From assembly GCF_029968095.1 (NCBI RefSeq), contig NZ_JASCIR010000001.1, positions 186,001 to 250,000 on the forward strand: a stretch of DNA of 64,000 bases, read 5' to 3'. The notes beneath the pieces were generated by a model. It worked only from the letters and a program-made list of their open reading frames with translations, had not been told where the DNA came from and ran no database searches. Positions 18,460-27,272 of this stretch are shown piece by piece (position 1 is the stretch's first letter; every line of letters starts with the position of its first letter). Source of the stretch: Streptomyces solicavernae. GTDB lineage: Bacteria > Actinomycetota > Actinomycetes > Streptomycetales > Streptomycetaceae. The translations under genes were made by a program, and so were the position numbers.

Positions 18460-20010
18460 TCAAACCCCCAGCTCGGCCCCGATCCGCCCCTCCTGGATCC
18501 CCGCGACGAGCCGTGCGTGGTCGGCTTCCGTGCGGTCGGCGTAGGACACGGCGAAGCCGGCGATCGCCTCGTCCAGTTCCTCGTTCTTCCCGCAGTAACC
18601 GGCTATGAGGCGCGGGTCGGCGCTGTGTGCGTGGGCACGGGCGAGGAGTGCGCCGGTCATGCGGCCGTAGTCGTCGACCTGGTCGGCGGCGAGCGCGGCC
18701 GGGTCGACGCTGCCCTTTCTGTTTCTGAACTGCCTTACTTGGAACGGCCGTCCGTCGACGGTGGTCCAGCCGAGGAGTATGTCGCTGACGACTTGCATGC
18801 GTTTCTGTCCGAGGACTACGCGGCGTCCTTCGTGCGGGACGGCGGGCGCCTTGAAGCCGATGGCGGGCAGGTGGGGCAGCAGCGTCGACGGTCGTGCTTC
18901 CTTGACCTGCAGGACGAGTGGTTCGCCGCGGTGGTCCTGGAGCAGCACGACGTACGACCTGGTGCCGACGCTGCCGGTGCCGACGACCCGGAAGGCGACG
19001 TCCTGGATCGCGTACCGGGCGACGAGCGGGAGCCGGTCTTCGGACAGTGTGGTCAGGTACGCGGCGAGGCCTTGGGCGACTGCGGCTGCTTCGGCGTCGG
19101 GTATGCGACGCAGTACGGGTGGGGCGTCGACGAAGCGTCGGCTGCCGTCGGTGAGGGATTCGGTGGACTTGGCGGCGAAGCGGCCGCTGGTGTTGTTGCG
19201 TGCTTTCTCCGCGACGCGTTCGAGGGTGCCGAGCAGGTCGTGGGCGTCGGTGTGGGAGACGAGTTCTTCGTCGGCGATGGCGTTCCAGGCGTCGAGGGCG
19301 GGGAGTCGGGCGAGGAGTCGCATGGTGCGCCGGTAGGCGCCTACGGCGTCGTGGGCGGCGGTGCGGCACACATCTTCGCTTGCGCCTGCTTCGCGTCCGG
19401 CGAGGACGAGGGAGGTGGCGAGGCGTTTGAGGTCCCATTCCCAGGGGCCGTGGACGGTTTCGTCGAAGTCGTTGAGGTCGATGACGAGTTCGCCGCGTGC
19501 GTCGCCGTAGAGGCCGAAGTTGGCCGCGTGGGCGTCTCCGCATATCTGGGCGCCGATGCCGGTGGCGGGGGTGTGGGCGAGGTCGTACGCCATGAGGCCG
19601 GCGGAGCCGCGCAGGAACGCGAAGGGGGTGGCGGCCATCCTGCCGACGCGGATGGGCGTGAGTTCGGGGAGCCGCCCGTGGTTGGACTCCTGGACTGCGG
19701 TGACGGCGTCGGGGCGGCTTTCGGAGTCGGGGGCCGGCTGGGCGTGCGTGGAGCGGGGTACGCGGGTGCGCAGTGCTTTGCCGGCGCGCTTCGGGGATTC
19801 TTCGCCGGCCCACTGGGCGAAGCCGGGTACGTGGGGGAGGCGTCGGGGTTCGGCGCCGGGCTGGTCGGGCACTTTGTGGTGCGCGGTTGATGTCTGGCGC
19901 TCGGGCGATGTCTGGCGCTCGGGCGATGTGTGGTGCTCGGGCGCTGCGGTCCCCTGTGCTTCCGGGTCTCCTGCACCCGCGTCCCGTACTGCCGTGTCCA
20001 GTTCGGTCAT
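18460..20010 (-). CDS. DUF2252 family protein
   Basis: 516 aa. A repetitive N-terminus (about 10-50, with SPERQT units) precedes the DUF2252 domain, including FAFLRGSAGLMAYDLAHTP, ICGDAHAANFGLYGDARGEL, DLNDFDETVHGPWEWDLKRL and GYCGKNEELDEAI. The family has a kinase-like look (HAANF and DLNDFD resemble catalytic-loop and metal motifs), but the activity is unknown. GGGGGAGG precedes the ATG. A DnaA box (20105-20113) lies upstream. Confidence 0.85.
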   Translation of the reverse strand: MTELDTAVRDAGAGDPEAQGTAAPEHHTSPERQTSPERQTSTAHHKVPDQPGAEPRRLPHVPGFAQWAGEESPKRAGKALRTRVPRSTHAQPAPDSESRPDAVTAVQESNHGRLPELTPIRVGRMAATPFAFLRGSAGLMAYDLAHTPATGIGAQICGDAHAANFGLYGDARGELVIDLNDFDETVHGPWEWDLKRLATSLVLAGREAGASEDVCRTAAHDAVGAYRRTMRLLARLPALDAWNAIADEELVSHTDAHDLLGTLERVAEKARNNTSGRFAAKSTESLTDGSRRFVDAPPVLRRIPDAEAAAVAQGLAAYLTTLSEDRLPLVARYAIQDVAFRVVGTGSVGTRSYVVLLQDHRGEPLVLQVKEARPSTLLPHLPAIGFKAPAVPHEGRRVVLGQKRMQVVSDILLGWTTVDGRPFQVRQFRNRKGSVDPAALAADQVDDYGRMTGALLARAHAHSADPRLIAGYCGKNEELDEAIAGFAVSYADRTEADHARLVAGIQEGRIGAELGV

Positions 20011-20252
20011 GTGGACCGCCTCCCCCGGTGTTTGCCGCCGTTGTCGGGCCGTGTGGCCTCGACGGGAACGACGGTACCGCCGGGGTGCGGAGACCGTCAG
20101 GGCCTGTGGATAACTCCGGAATGCCGGCTTCCACACCTCACAGCATGGCCGCGACAGATGTGAGCTTCAGCACGTCTTCCCACCGGGTCGCCGAGCCTCG
20201 GAACAAGACCCCCGAGCTGCCGTCGAGAGGCCGAACTGCCGGGAGGCATAGC

Positions 20253-20287
20253 AGAAGCCCCGCAGGTCGATGACCTGCGGGGCTTCT
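20253..20287 (-). terminator. terminator of tRNA-Leu
   Basis: A perfect 16-bp stem (AGAAGCCCCGCAGGTC and its complement) with a 3-base loop begins seven bases beyond the 3' end of the tRNA on the minus strand. Confidence 0.85.
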
Positions 20288-20293
20288 GACTTG

Positions 20294-20377
20294 TGCGCGA
20301 GGGGGGAGTTGAACCCCCACGCCCTTGCGGGCACTGGAACCTGAATCCAGCGCGTCTGCCTATTCCGCCACCCGCGC
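20294..20377 (-). tRNA. tRNA-Leu (anticodon CAG)
   Basis: 84-nt cloverleaf on the minus strand. The acceptor arms GCGCGGG and CTCGCGC pair with one G-U, and the discriminator is A. The anticodon stem CTGGA/TCCAG encloses loop TTCAGGT with anticodon CAG (complement of 20341-20343). A long variable arm marks a class II tRNA, and the T arm GGGGGTTCAACTCCCCC is perfect. CCA is not encoded. A TAGTCT -10-like hexamer lies at 20431-20436 (complement). It reads CUG codons. Confidence 0.95.
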
Positions 20378-20589
20378 ATTGGGTGTGTCGCCTGGCTTTC
20401 GCTTGCCGCGTTCGCCTGCCGACATCCAGAAGACTAGCACGCTGCGGAGGGTGGATTCACATCCATTCGAAGCAGCGCCAGCCGACGCCCGATGAGCCCC
20501 CGCAGGCCCCGGACCTGCGGCGGACCACTCCGCAGGCACACCGGCCAGGCCCGACGCCTCGTCACCACACCGCCAGGCGCCCCACCGAA

Positions 20590-20783
20590 CCAGCAGCACC
20601 CCTCACCCACACCTCAGCACCCCACCACCACCTCCCACACCAACCGCCCGTCCCACACCACCCGCCCGTCCGCACCCGCACCCGCACCCGCACCCAGCCC
20701 AAGCCCCCACGAAGCCAAGCCCCCAAGCCCCACGAGCCCAAGCAGACCCAAACCCCTGCCCCCCACCCGCCCCCCTCTCCCCC
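20590..20783. other. strand-asymmetric C/A-rich tract between tRNA-Leu and fhaA
   Basis: The plus strand is almost free of G for about 190 bases, with runs such as four CGCACC-like hexamers and many C4-C6 tracts. The minus strand is therefore G-rich and could form quadruplexes. It ends at a perfect DnaA box (20786-20794). I see no convincing gene in the 800-base interval 20378-21177. Confidence 0.6.
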
Positions 20784-20908
20784 GGTTATCCACAGGCAAA
20801 GCCCCCAGCCCCCCAGGTGCGGGACACTGGCTCAGGGCCGCCTCTACGATCCGGTGTGGGAGTGCGCGGGCAGAAGCAAGTGGATGCCCGCGGACGAGCA
20901 CAGGCCGA

Positions 20909-21069
20909 GCACGTGGACTTGGAGTGCGCTTGGACACGTGCGGCACGTGGACATGGCCATGTGGAAGCACGTGGCCGAGGACATGCGGAGCGCTTGGACC
21001 TGGGCATATGTGCCTGGACATGTGGAGCACGTCGACCGGACGTGTGAACCGCATGGACGGGGACATGTG
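20909..21069. repeat. irregular array of CACGTG/CATGTG motifs upstream of fhaA
   Basis: About ten hexamers of the CAYRTG type (for example GCACGTGGAC at 20909 and 20943, GACATGTG at 21017 and 21062) occur in 160 bases. They sit within a diverged longer repeat containing GCGCTTGGAC. The array ends about 110 bp before the fhaA start and may be regulatory or a decayed repeat. Confidence 0.45.
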
Positions 21070-21177
21070 AGAGGCGACACCCATCCGCAGGCCAGAGAAG
21101 GGGAACCAGCCGATTTCCCGGCGCGTGGATACGATCAGTAAGCAGTACCAGGATGATGACGACCGGAGGAGGTGCCC

Positions 21178-22032
21178 ATGGGAGTCCTGAAGAAGTTCGA
21201 ACAGCGACTCGAAGGTCTGGTCAACGGCACCTTCGCCAAGGTGTTCAAGTCCGAGGTCCAGCCGGTCGAGATCGCTGGTGCGCTGCAACGTGAGTGCGAC
21301 AACAACGCCACGATCTGGAATCGCGAGCGGACCGTCGTGCCCAACGACTTCATCGTGGAGCTGAGCGCTCCCGACTACGAGCGGCTGAGTCCGTACTCGG
21401 GCCAGCTCGGGGACGAGCTCTCCGGGATGGTCCGGGACTACGCGAAGCAGCAGCGGTACACCTTCATGGGACCGATCAAGGTCCATCTGGAGAAGGCCGA
21501 CGATCTGGACACCGGTCTGTACCGGGTCCGGAGCCGGACGCTGGCGTCGAGTTCGTCCCAGTCGCCGGCCGGTCCCGCTGGGGCTCCCGCCGGTGAGCAG
21601 CGCGGCGGTGGCTACGGCTACCCGCCCGCGGCGAACGCTCCGGCGGCTGCGCCCGCGGGTGCGCCGCCGATGCCGTCGGCTCCGCCGCCCGGTGCGGGCC
21701 GTGGGCCGCAGGCGCGCGGGCAGGGGCCCTCGGGTCCGCTGCCGGGCGCGCAGACGCGGCGTTGGATCGAGATCAACGGCACGCGGCACCAGATCTCGCG
21801 GCCGACGATGGTCCTCGGCCGCAGCACCGACGCTGATGTACGGATTGACGATCCCGGCGTATCGCGCCGGCACTGTGAGATCCGGACCGGAACGCCCTCG
21901 ACGATCCAGGATCTCGGGTCCACCAACGGCATCGTGGTGGACGGGCAGCACACCACCCGCGCTACGCTCCGCGACGGCTCGCGGATCGTCGTGGGCAGCA
22001 CCACCATCATTTACCGGCAAGCCGAAGGGTGA
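21178..22032 (+). CDS. fhaA: FHA-domain protein with N-terminal DUF3662 (FhaA)
   Basis: 284 aa. DUF3662 (about 1-120: MGVLKKFEQRLEGLVNGTF, VYTFMGPIKV-like region) is followed by a Pro/Gly/Ala linker. A C-terminal FHA domain (about 200-284) contains LGRSTDADVRIDDPGVSRRH and DLGSTNG. It binds phosphothreonine and recruits PknB substrates in wall synthesis. GGAGGAGG sits six bases before the ATG at 21178, favouring it over the GTG at 21172. First gene of the fha-pknB block. Confidence 0.93.
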   Translation: MGVLKKFEQRLEGLVNGTFAKVFKSEVQPVEIAGALQRECDNNATIWNRERTVVPNDFIVELSAPDYERLSPYSGQLGDELSGMVRDYAKQQRYTFMGPIKVHLEKADDLDTGLYRVRSRTLASSSSQSPAGPAGAPAGEQRGGGYGYPPAANAPAAAPAGAPPMPSAPPPGAGRGPQARGQGPSGPLPGAQTRRWIEINGTRHQISRPTMVLGRSTDADVRIDDPGVSRRHCEIRTGTPSTIQDLGSTNGIVVDGQHTTRATLRDGSRIVVGSTTIIYRQAEG

Positions 22033-22042
22033 AGCGGGGGCA

Positions 22043-22555
22043 ATGTCAGAGCTGACCCTGACGGTCATGCGGCTGGGTTTTCTGGCCGTCCTGTGGCTGT
22101 TCGTGATCGTGGCCGTCCAGGTCATCCGCAGCGACCTGTTCGGTACGCGCGTCACGCAGCGCGGTTCGCGCCGCGGCGGTGAGGCGCGTCCGCAGGGCCG
22201 CCAGCAGGCGGCGCCGGCGGCGCCCCGGCAGCAGAGCGGCGGGGGGCGGCAGCGCCGCGGTGCGCCGTCGAAGCTCGTGGTGTCCGAGGGCACGCTGACG
22301 GGTACGACGGTGGCGCTGCAGGGGCAGACGATCACGCTGGGCCGTGCGCACGATTCGACGATCGTTCTGGACGACGACTACGCGTCGAGCAGGCATGCCA
22401 GGATCTACCCGGACCGCGACGGTCAGTGGATCGTGGAGGATCTCGGGTCCACGAACGGCACGTATCTCGACCGGACCCGGCTGACCACTCCGACGCCCGT
22501 GCCTCTCGGTGCGCCGATCCGCATCGGCAAGACCGTCATCGAGCTGCGGAAGTAG
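22043..22555 (+). CDS. fhaB: membrane-anchored FHA-domain protein (FhaB/FipA-like)
   Basis: 170 aa. One N-terminal membrane helix (about 6-27, LTVMRLGFLAVLWLFVIVAV), a basic Gln/Arg/Gly linker, and a C-terminal FHA domain (about 75-168) with LGRAHDSTIVLDDDYASSRH and DLGSTNGTYLD. Homologues link PknB signalling to division. It follows fhaA by ten bases. Confidence 0.93.
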   Translation: MSELTLTVMRLGFLAVLWLFVIVAVQVIRSDLFGTRVTQRGSRRGGEARPQGRQQAAPAAPRQQSGGGRQRRGAPSKLVVSEGTLTGTTVALQGQTITLGRAHDSTIVLDDDYASSRHARIYPDRDGQWIVEDLGSTNGTYLDRTRLTTPTPVPLGAPIRIGKTVIELRK

Positions 22556-22683
22556 TGCTACGTCATGAATAAGCGCGAGCGGAGCGAGCGAGCCGACGCG
22601 GCCCCCACGACGGGCCCGAGCACGCTCCCGACCGGAGGGTGGGCACCGTGCGGATGTACCCGGAGCCGACGGGCGAGGTGCGC

Positions 22684-24210
22684 ATGAGTCTGTCTCTGCG
22701 CTTCGCCGCCGGATCGCACAAGGGAATGATCCGGGAGGGGAACGAGGACTCGGGTTACGCCGGTCCGCGGCTGCTCGCGATCGCCGACGGCATGGGCGGT
22801 CAGGCGGCCGGTGAGGTCGCGAGCTCCGAGGTGATCTCCACGCTCGTGCAGCTCGACGACGACGTGCCGGGTTCGGACATTCTGACCTCGCTGGGCGACG
22901 CCGTGCAGCGGGCGAACGACCAGCTGCGCGTGATGGTCGAGGAGGACCAGCAGCTGGAGGGCATGGGCACGACGCTCACCGCCCTGCTGTGGACGGGCCG
23001 GCGGCTCGGTCTGGTGCACGTCGGCGACTCGCGGGCGTATCTGCTCCGCGACGGTGTGCTGACGCAGATCACGCAGGACCACACCTGGGTGCAGCGCCTC
23101 GTCGACGAGGGCCGGATCACCGAGGAGGAGGCGACCACGCACCCGCAGCGGTCGCTCCTGATGCGGGCGCTGGGCAGCGGCGACCATGTCGAGCCGGATC
23201 TGTCGATCCGTGAAGTCCGCGCGGGCGACCGGTACTTGATCTGTTCCGACGGCCTCTCCGGTGTGGTGTCGCACCAGACGATGGAGGAGACCCTCGCCAG
23301 CTACCAGGGTCCGCAGGACACCGTGCAGGAGCTGATCCAGCTGGCGCTGCGCGGCGGCGGTCCGGACAACGTGACGGTGATCGTCGCGGACGTCCTGGAC
23401 ATCGACAGCGGTGACACCATGGCGGGCCAGCTCGTGGACACGCCGGTCGTGGTGGGCGCGGTCGCCGAGAACCAGCTGCAGCCGAACGACAACGGCGCGA
23501 TGCAGACGCCCGCGGGCCGTGCCGCCGGCCTCGGCCGGCCGGTGCCGCCGCAGCCGACGGGGGGCTTCGGCCCGCCCGGGTCGGCGGAGCCCGACGCGTA
23601 CGTCCCGGACGGTTCGTTCGGTGCGTACATGGAGGAGGACTTCGTCAAGCCGCGGCGCCGCGGGAAGTGGATCAAGCGTTCGCTGCTGATCGCGCTGGCG
23701 CTCGCGGTCGTCGGCGGCGGCCTGTACGGGGCGTACTACTGGACGCAGACGCAGTACTACGTGGGGGCGAAGGACGGACACCTGGCCCTGTACCGGGGCA
23801 TCAACCAGGACTTGGGCTGGGTGAACCTGTCGGAGCTTGAGGAGGAGCACCCGGAGGTCGAGCTGACCTGCCTGCCGAGTTTCCAGCGCACCCGGCTGGA
23901 GGAGCAGGGCCTCGACCCGACGACCCTTGAGGACGCCCGCCGGAAGATCTCCGAGCTGACGGCGGACTGCCGGGAGGCGCAGCAGCGCAAGGCGGAGGAG
24001 GAGTCGAACACCGCGACCGGTGAGGGCGAGGCGGGCGGCACCTCCGGCACGAAGACCCCCGGCACGAAGATCCCGGGCACGGGGACCCCCGGCGCGGGGA
24101 CCTCCGGCGCGGGGACCTCCGGCACGAGCAAGGACGGCGAGGGCGCCGCCACCGACCAGAGCACGACGTCACCGACCCCACGCGGCAGCGCGACCGCCGG
24201 TCAGCAGTAG
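22684..24210 (+). CDS. pstP: PP2C-type Ser/Thr phosphatase PstP
   Basis: 508 aa from the ATG of MSLSLRFAAG. In-frame GTG/ATG starts up to 15 codons upstream (22639-22654) are possible, with GGAGGG before one of them. The cytosolic PP2C domain (1-235) has metal motifs EGNEDS, IADGMGGQAAGE, VGDSRAYLLRD, SDGLSG and GPDNVTVIV. A membrane helix (about 330-352) and an external part follow, then a Thr/Gly/Pro repeat tail (TPGT/TSGAG units). It reverses PknB phosphorylation. Confidence 0.92.
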   Translation: MSLSLRFAAGSHKGMIREGNEDSGYAGPRLLAIADGMGGQAAGEVASSEVISTLVQLDDDVPGSDILTSLGDAVQRANDQLRVMVEEDQQLEGMGTTLTALLWTGRRLGLVHVGDSRAYLLRDGVLTQITQDHTWVQRLVDEGRITEEEATTHPQRSLLMRALGSGDHVEPDLSIREVRAGDRYLICSDGLSGVVSHQTMEETLASYQGPQDTVQELIQLALRGGGPDNVTVIVADVLDIDSGDTMAGQLVDTPVVVGAVAENQLQPNDNGAMQTPAGRAAGLGRPVPPQPTGGFGPPGSAEPDAYVPDGSFGAYMEEDFVKPRRRGKWIKRSLLIALALAVVGGGLYGAYYWTQTQYYVGAKDGHLALYRGINQDLGWVNLSELEEEHPEVELTCLPSFQRTRLEEQGLDPTTLEDARRKISELTADCREAQQRKAEEESNTATGEGEAGGTSGTKTPGTKIPGTGTPGAGTSGAGTSGTSKDGEGAATDQSTTSPTPRGSATAGQQ

Positions 24211-24231
24211 GCGCAGGGGGCATTCCTAGCC

Positions 24232-25653
24232 ATGAGCAGTACGACACACACGTCCACCATTGGAGCGATCGGGGCGCCGAGCCGCCGTAACACCGAGCTG
24301 GCGCTGCTGGTCTTCGCCGTGGTCATCCCGGTTTTCGCGTACGCCAATGTGGGCCTCGCCATGAACGACGAGATGCCGACGGGCATGCTCGGGTACGGGC
24401 TCGGGCTCGGACTGCTCGCGGCGGTCGGGCACTTGGTGGTGCGGAAGTTCGCGCCGTACGCGGATCCGCTGCTGCTGCCGTTGGCCACGTTGCTCAATGG
24501 GCTCGGCCTGGTGCTGATCTGGCGGCTCGACCAGTCGGACCGGCTGCAGCAGCTGCAGAAGAACGCGTTCGGCGCGTTCAACCCGGCCGCTCCGAACCAG
24601 CTGATGTATTCGGCGCTCGGCATCGCCCTGTTCGTGGTGGTGATGCTGATCATGAAGGATCACCGGATCCTGCAGCGTTTCACGTACATCTCGATGGTCG
24701 TGGCGCTGGTGCTGCTGCTGCTGCCGCTCGTTCCGGGGCTCGGGACGGACCAGTTCGGTGCGAAGATCTGGATCCGGATCGGCGGGTTCTCCATTCAGCC
24801 CGGTGAGTTCGCGAAGATCGTGATCGCGGTGTTCTTCGCCGGCTATCTGATGGTGAAGCGCGATGCGCTGGCGCTCGCGAGCCGTCGTTTCCTGGGGCTC
24901 TACCTGCCGCGCGGCCGTGACCTCGGCCCGATCCTGGTGATCTGGGCGATGAGCCTGCTCATCCTGATCTTCGAGAACGACTTGGGTACGTCGCTGCTGT
25001 TCTTCGGCATGTTCGTGATCATGCTGTACGTGGCGACGGAGCGGACGAGCTGGATCGTGATCGGCCTGGGCATGTCCGCGGCGGGCGCCGTGGGTGTGGC
25101 CTCGTTCGCGAGCCATGTGGAAGCGCGAGTGAACGCCTGGCTGGACCCCTTCGCGTGCTATGACACGTCGAACGCCTGTCAGCAGATCGGCCAGTCGATC
25201 ATGTCGTTCGGGTCGGGCGGTGTGCTCGGTACGGGCCTGGGGCAGGGCCACTCGGACCTGATCGGCTTCGCCGCCAACGCGGACTTCATCTTCGCCACCG
25301 TCGGCGAGGAGTTGGGGCTCGCGGGTGTGATGGCGTTCCTGCTGCTGTACGCGCTGCTGATCGAGCGGGGCGTGCGGACGGCGCTGGCCGCGCGGGACCC
25401 GTTCGGCAAGCTGTTCGCGGTGGGGCTTTCCGGTGCGTTCGCGCTGCAGATCTTCGTCGTCGCCGGTGGCGTCATGGGGCTGATCCCGCTGACCGGTATG
25501 ACGATGCCGTTCCTCGCGGCGGGTGGTTCGTCGGTCATCGCGAACTGGGCGCTGGTCGGTCTCCTGGTCCGCGTCAGTGACACGGCCCGCCGTCCCGCCC
25601 CCGCGCCGGCGCCGAATCCCGATGCCGAGATGACCCAGGTGGTGCGGCCGTGA
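24232..25653 (+). CDS. rodA: FtsW/RodA/SpoVE-family peptidoglycan polymerase
   Basis: 473 aa, about 12 membrane helices. SEDS hallmarks include GGFSIQPGEFAKIVIAVF, FENDLGTSLLFFGMF, DFIFATVGEELGLAG and LIPLTGMTMPFLAAGGSS. SEDS proteins polymerise lipid II glycan strands together with a class B PBP, and the next gene is one. GTGA overlap with pbpA supports a coupled pair. Confidence 0.93.
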   Translation: MSSTTHTSTIGAIGAPSRRNTELALLVFAVVIPVFAYANVGLAMNDEMPTGMLGYGLGLGLLAAVGHLVVRKFAPYADPLLLPLATLLNGLGLVLIWRLDQSDRLQQLQKNAFGAFNPAAPNQLMYSALGIALFVVVMLIMKDHRILQRFTYISMVVALVLLLLPLVPGLGTDQFGAKIWIRIGGFSIQPGEFAKIVIAVFFAGYLMVKRDALALASRRFLGLYLPRGRDLGPILVIWAMSLLILIFENDLGTSLLFFGMFVIMLYVATERTSWIVIGLGMSAAGAVGVASFASHVEARVNAWLDPFACYDTSNACQQIGQSIMSFGSGGVLGTGLGQGHSDLIGFAANADFIFATVGEELGLAGVMAFLLLYALLIERGVRTALAARDPFGKLFAVGLSGAFALQIFVVAGGVMGLIPLTGMTMPFLAAGGSSVIANWALVGLLVRVSDTARRPAPAPAPNPDAEMTQVVRP

Positions 25654-27113
25654 ACAAGCCCCTGCGCCGGATCGCGATCTTCTGCGGGCTGCTCATGCTG
25701 TCGCTGCTGCTGCGGGACAACTGGCTGCAGTACGTGTCGGCGGACGAGCTGCGTACGCATGAGAAGAACCGTCGTGTGCTGATCGAGCGGTACGCGCAGA
25801 AGCGTGGCGACATCATCGTCGGGGAGAAGCCGATCACGGGTTCCGCGCCGACGACCGGGAGTGACTTCGCTTACAAGCGGACGTACAAGAACGGCGAGAT
25901 GTGGTCGCCGGTGACCGGTTTCGCGTCGCAGGCGTTCGGGGCGACGCAGATCGAGTCGCTGGAGGACGAGATCCTCACCGGCCACGACGACCGGCTGTTC
26001 TTCCGCCGCACCCTCGACATGATCACCGGCAAGAAGCAGGGCGGCGGCAATGTCGTCACCACGCTGAACGCCCGGGCGCAGAAGGCCGCGTTCGAGGGCC
26101 TCGGCAAGAAGAAGGGCGCCGTCGCGGCGATCGACCCGTCGACGGGCGCGATCCTGGCGCTCGCCTCGACCCCGTCCTACGACCCGTCGGTGTTCGCGGG
26201 CAACAGCGCCGACGACTCGAAGGCCTGGCAGCGGCTTGAGCAGGACCCGGACAAGCCGATGCTGAACCGGGCGCTGCGCGAGACGTACCCGCCGGGTTCG
26301 ACGTTCAAGGTGGTGACGGCCGCGGCGGCCCTGGAGCACGGGCTGTACGACGACCCGGACGAGAAGACGGATTCGCCGCTGCCGTGGACGTTGCCGAACA
26401 CGAACACGGAGCTGGTGAACGAGGGCCCGATCCCCTGCAGGAACGCCACGCTCCGCGAGGCGCTGCGGGTGTCCTGCAACACGGTCTTCGGCAAGATCGG
26501 TTCGGATCTCGGCAAGGACAAGATGCGGGAGACGGCGGAGAAGTTCGGCTTCAACGAGGAGCAGTTCGTCCCGGTGCGTTCGTCGGCGTCGGTGTTCCCG
26601 AAGGAGATGGACCGGCCGCAGACCGCGCTGAGCTCGATCGGCCAGTTCGAGACGGCGGCGACGCCGCTGCAGATGGCGATGGTCGCGTCGGCGGTCGCGA
26701 ACGACGGCACGCTGATGGAGCCGTACATGATCGACAATCTGCAGGCGCCGAATCTGGACGTGATCGAGAAGCACGATCCGAAGAAGATGAGCGAGCCGCT
26801 GTCGAAGGCGAACGCGCAGAAGCTGCAGGACATGATGGAGACGGTCGTCGAGCAGGGCACCGGAACCAATGCGCAGATCCCGAATGTCACCGTCGGTGGC
26901 AAGACGGGCACGGCCCAGCATGGCGTCGACAACAGTGAGAAGCCTTACGCCTGGTTCATCAGTTACGCGAAGAATCCGGACGGCGGCTCCCCGGTGGCGG
27001 TCGCCGTGGTCGTCGAGGACAGCGACGCCGACCGCGGCGATATCTCCGGTGGTGGCCTGGCCGCCCCGATCGCGAAGAACGTCATGAAGGCAGTCATCGA
27101 CAGCAAGAAATGA
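25650..27113 (+). CDS. pbpA: class B penicillin-binding protein PbpA
   Basis: 487 aa. An N-terminal membrane anchor (about 5-22, RIAIFCGLLMLSLLLRDNWL) and a dimerisation domain precede the transpeptidase domain (about 150-485). The SxxK motif is in YPPGSTFKVV, the SxN motif is VSCNTVF, and the third motif is GGKTGTAQH. It cross-links peptidoglycan with the RodA partner. GTG start within the end of rodA. Confidence 0.94.
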   Translation: MNKPLRRIAIFCGLLMLSLLLRDNWLQYVSADELRTHEKNRRVLIERYAQKRGDIIVGEKPITGSAPTTGSDFAYKRTYKNGEMWSPVTGFASQAFGATQIESLEDEILTGHDDRLFFRRTLDMITGKKQGGGNVVTTLNARAQKAAFEGLGKKKGAVAAIDPSTGAILALASTPSYDPSVFAGNSADDSKAWQRLEQDPDKPMLNRALRETYPPGSTFKVVTAAAALEHGLYDDPDEKTDSPLPWTLPNTNTELVNEGPIPCRNATLREALRVSCNTVFGKIGSDLGKDKMRETAEKFGFNEEQFVPVRSSASVFPKEMDRPQTALSSIGQFETAATPLQMAMVASAVANDGTLMEPYMIDNLQAPNLDVIEKHDPKKMSEPLSKANAQKLQDMMETVVEQGTGTNAQIPNVTVGGKTGTAQHGVDNSEKPYAWFISYAKNPDGGSPVAVAVVVEDSDADRGDISGGGLAAPIAKNVMKAVIDSKK

Positions 27114-27272
27114 CAGCGGAAGTGACGTCGGTCACGGCGGTACCGGTCCGGTATCAGGTGACGCTTGCGGCGAAATCATGCTCGGACGGGCCGGTACGGT
27201 ATCCCGGGACAGCACACCGCCGGACCACACATGGGTGCGGTCGGGACTGACGGAGAGGGCTGGTAGGTAGCT

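Noticed and set aside
17290..19890. An 866-codon plus-strand frame
   Set aside because: It is antisense to the rhodanese, J-like and DUF2252 genes, which have clear motifs, and its composition is typical of a shadow frame.
20492..21141. Possible small proteins between tRNA-Leu and fhaA
   Set aside because: Translations are low-complexity Pro/Thr or His/Trp repeats without a ribosome site or domain.
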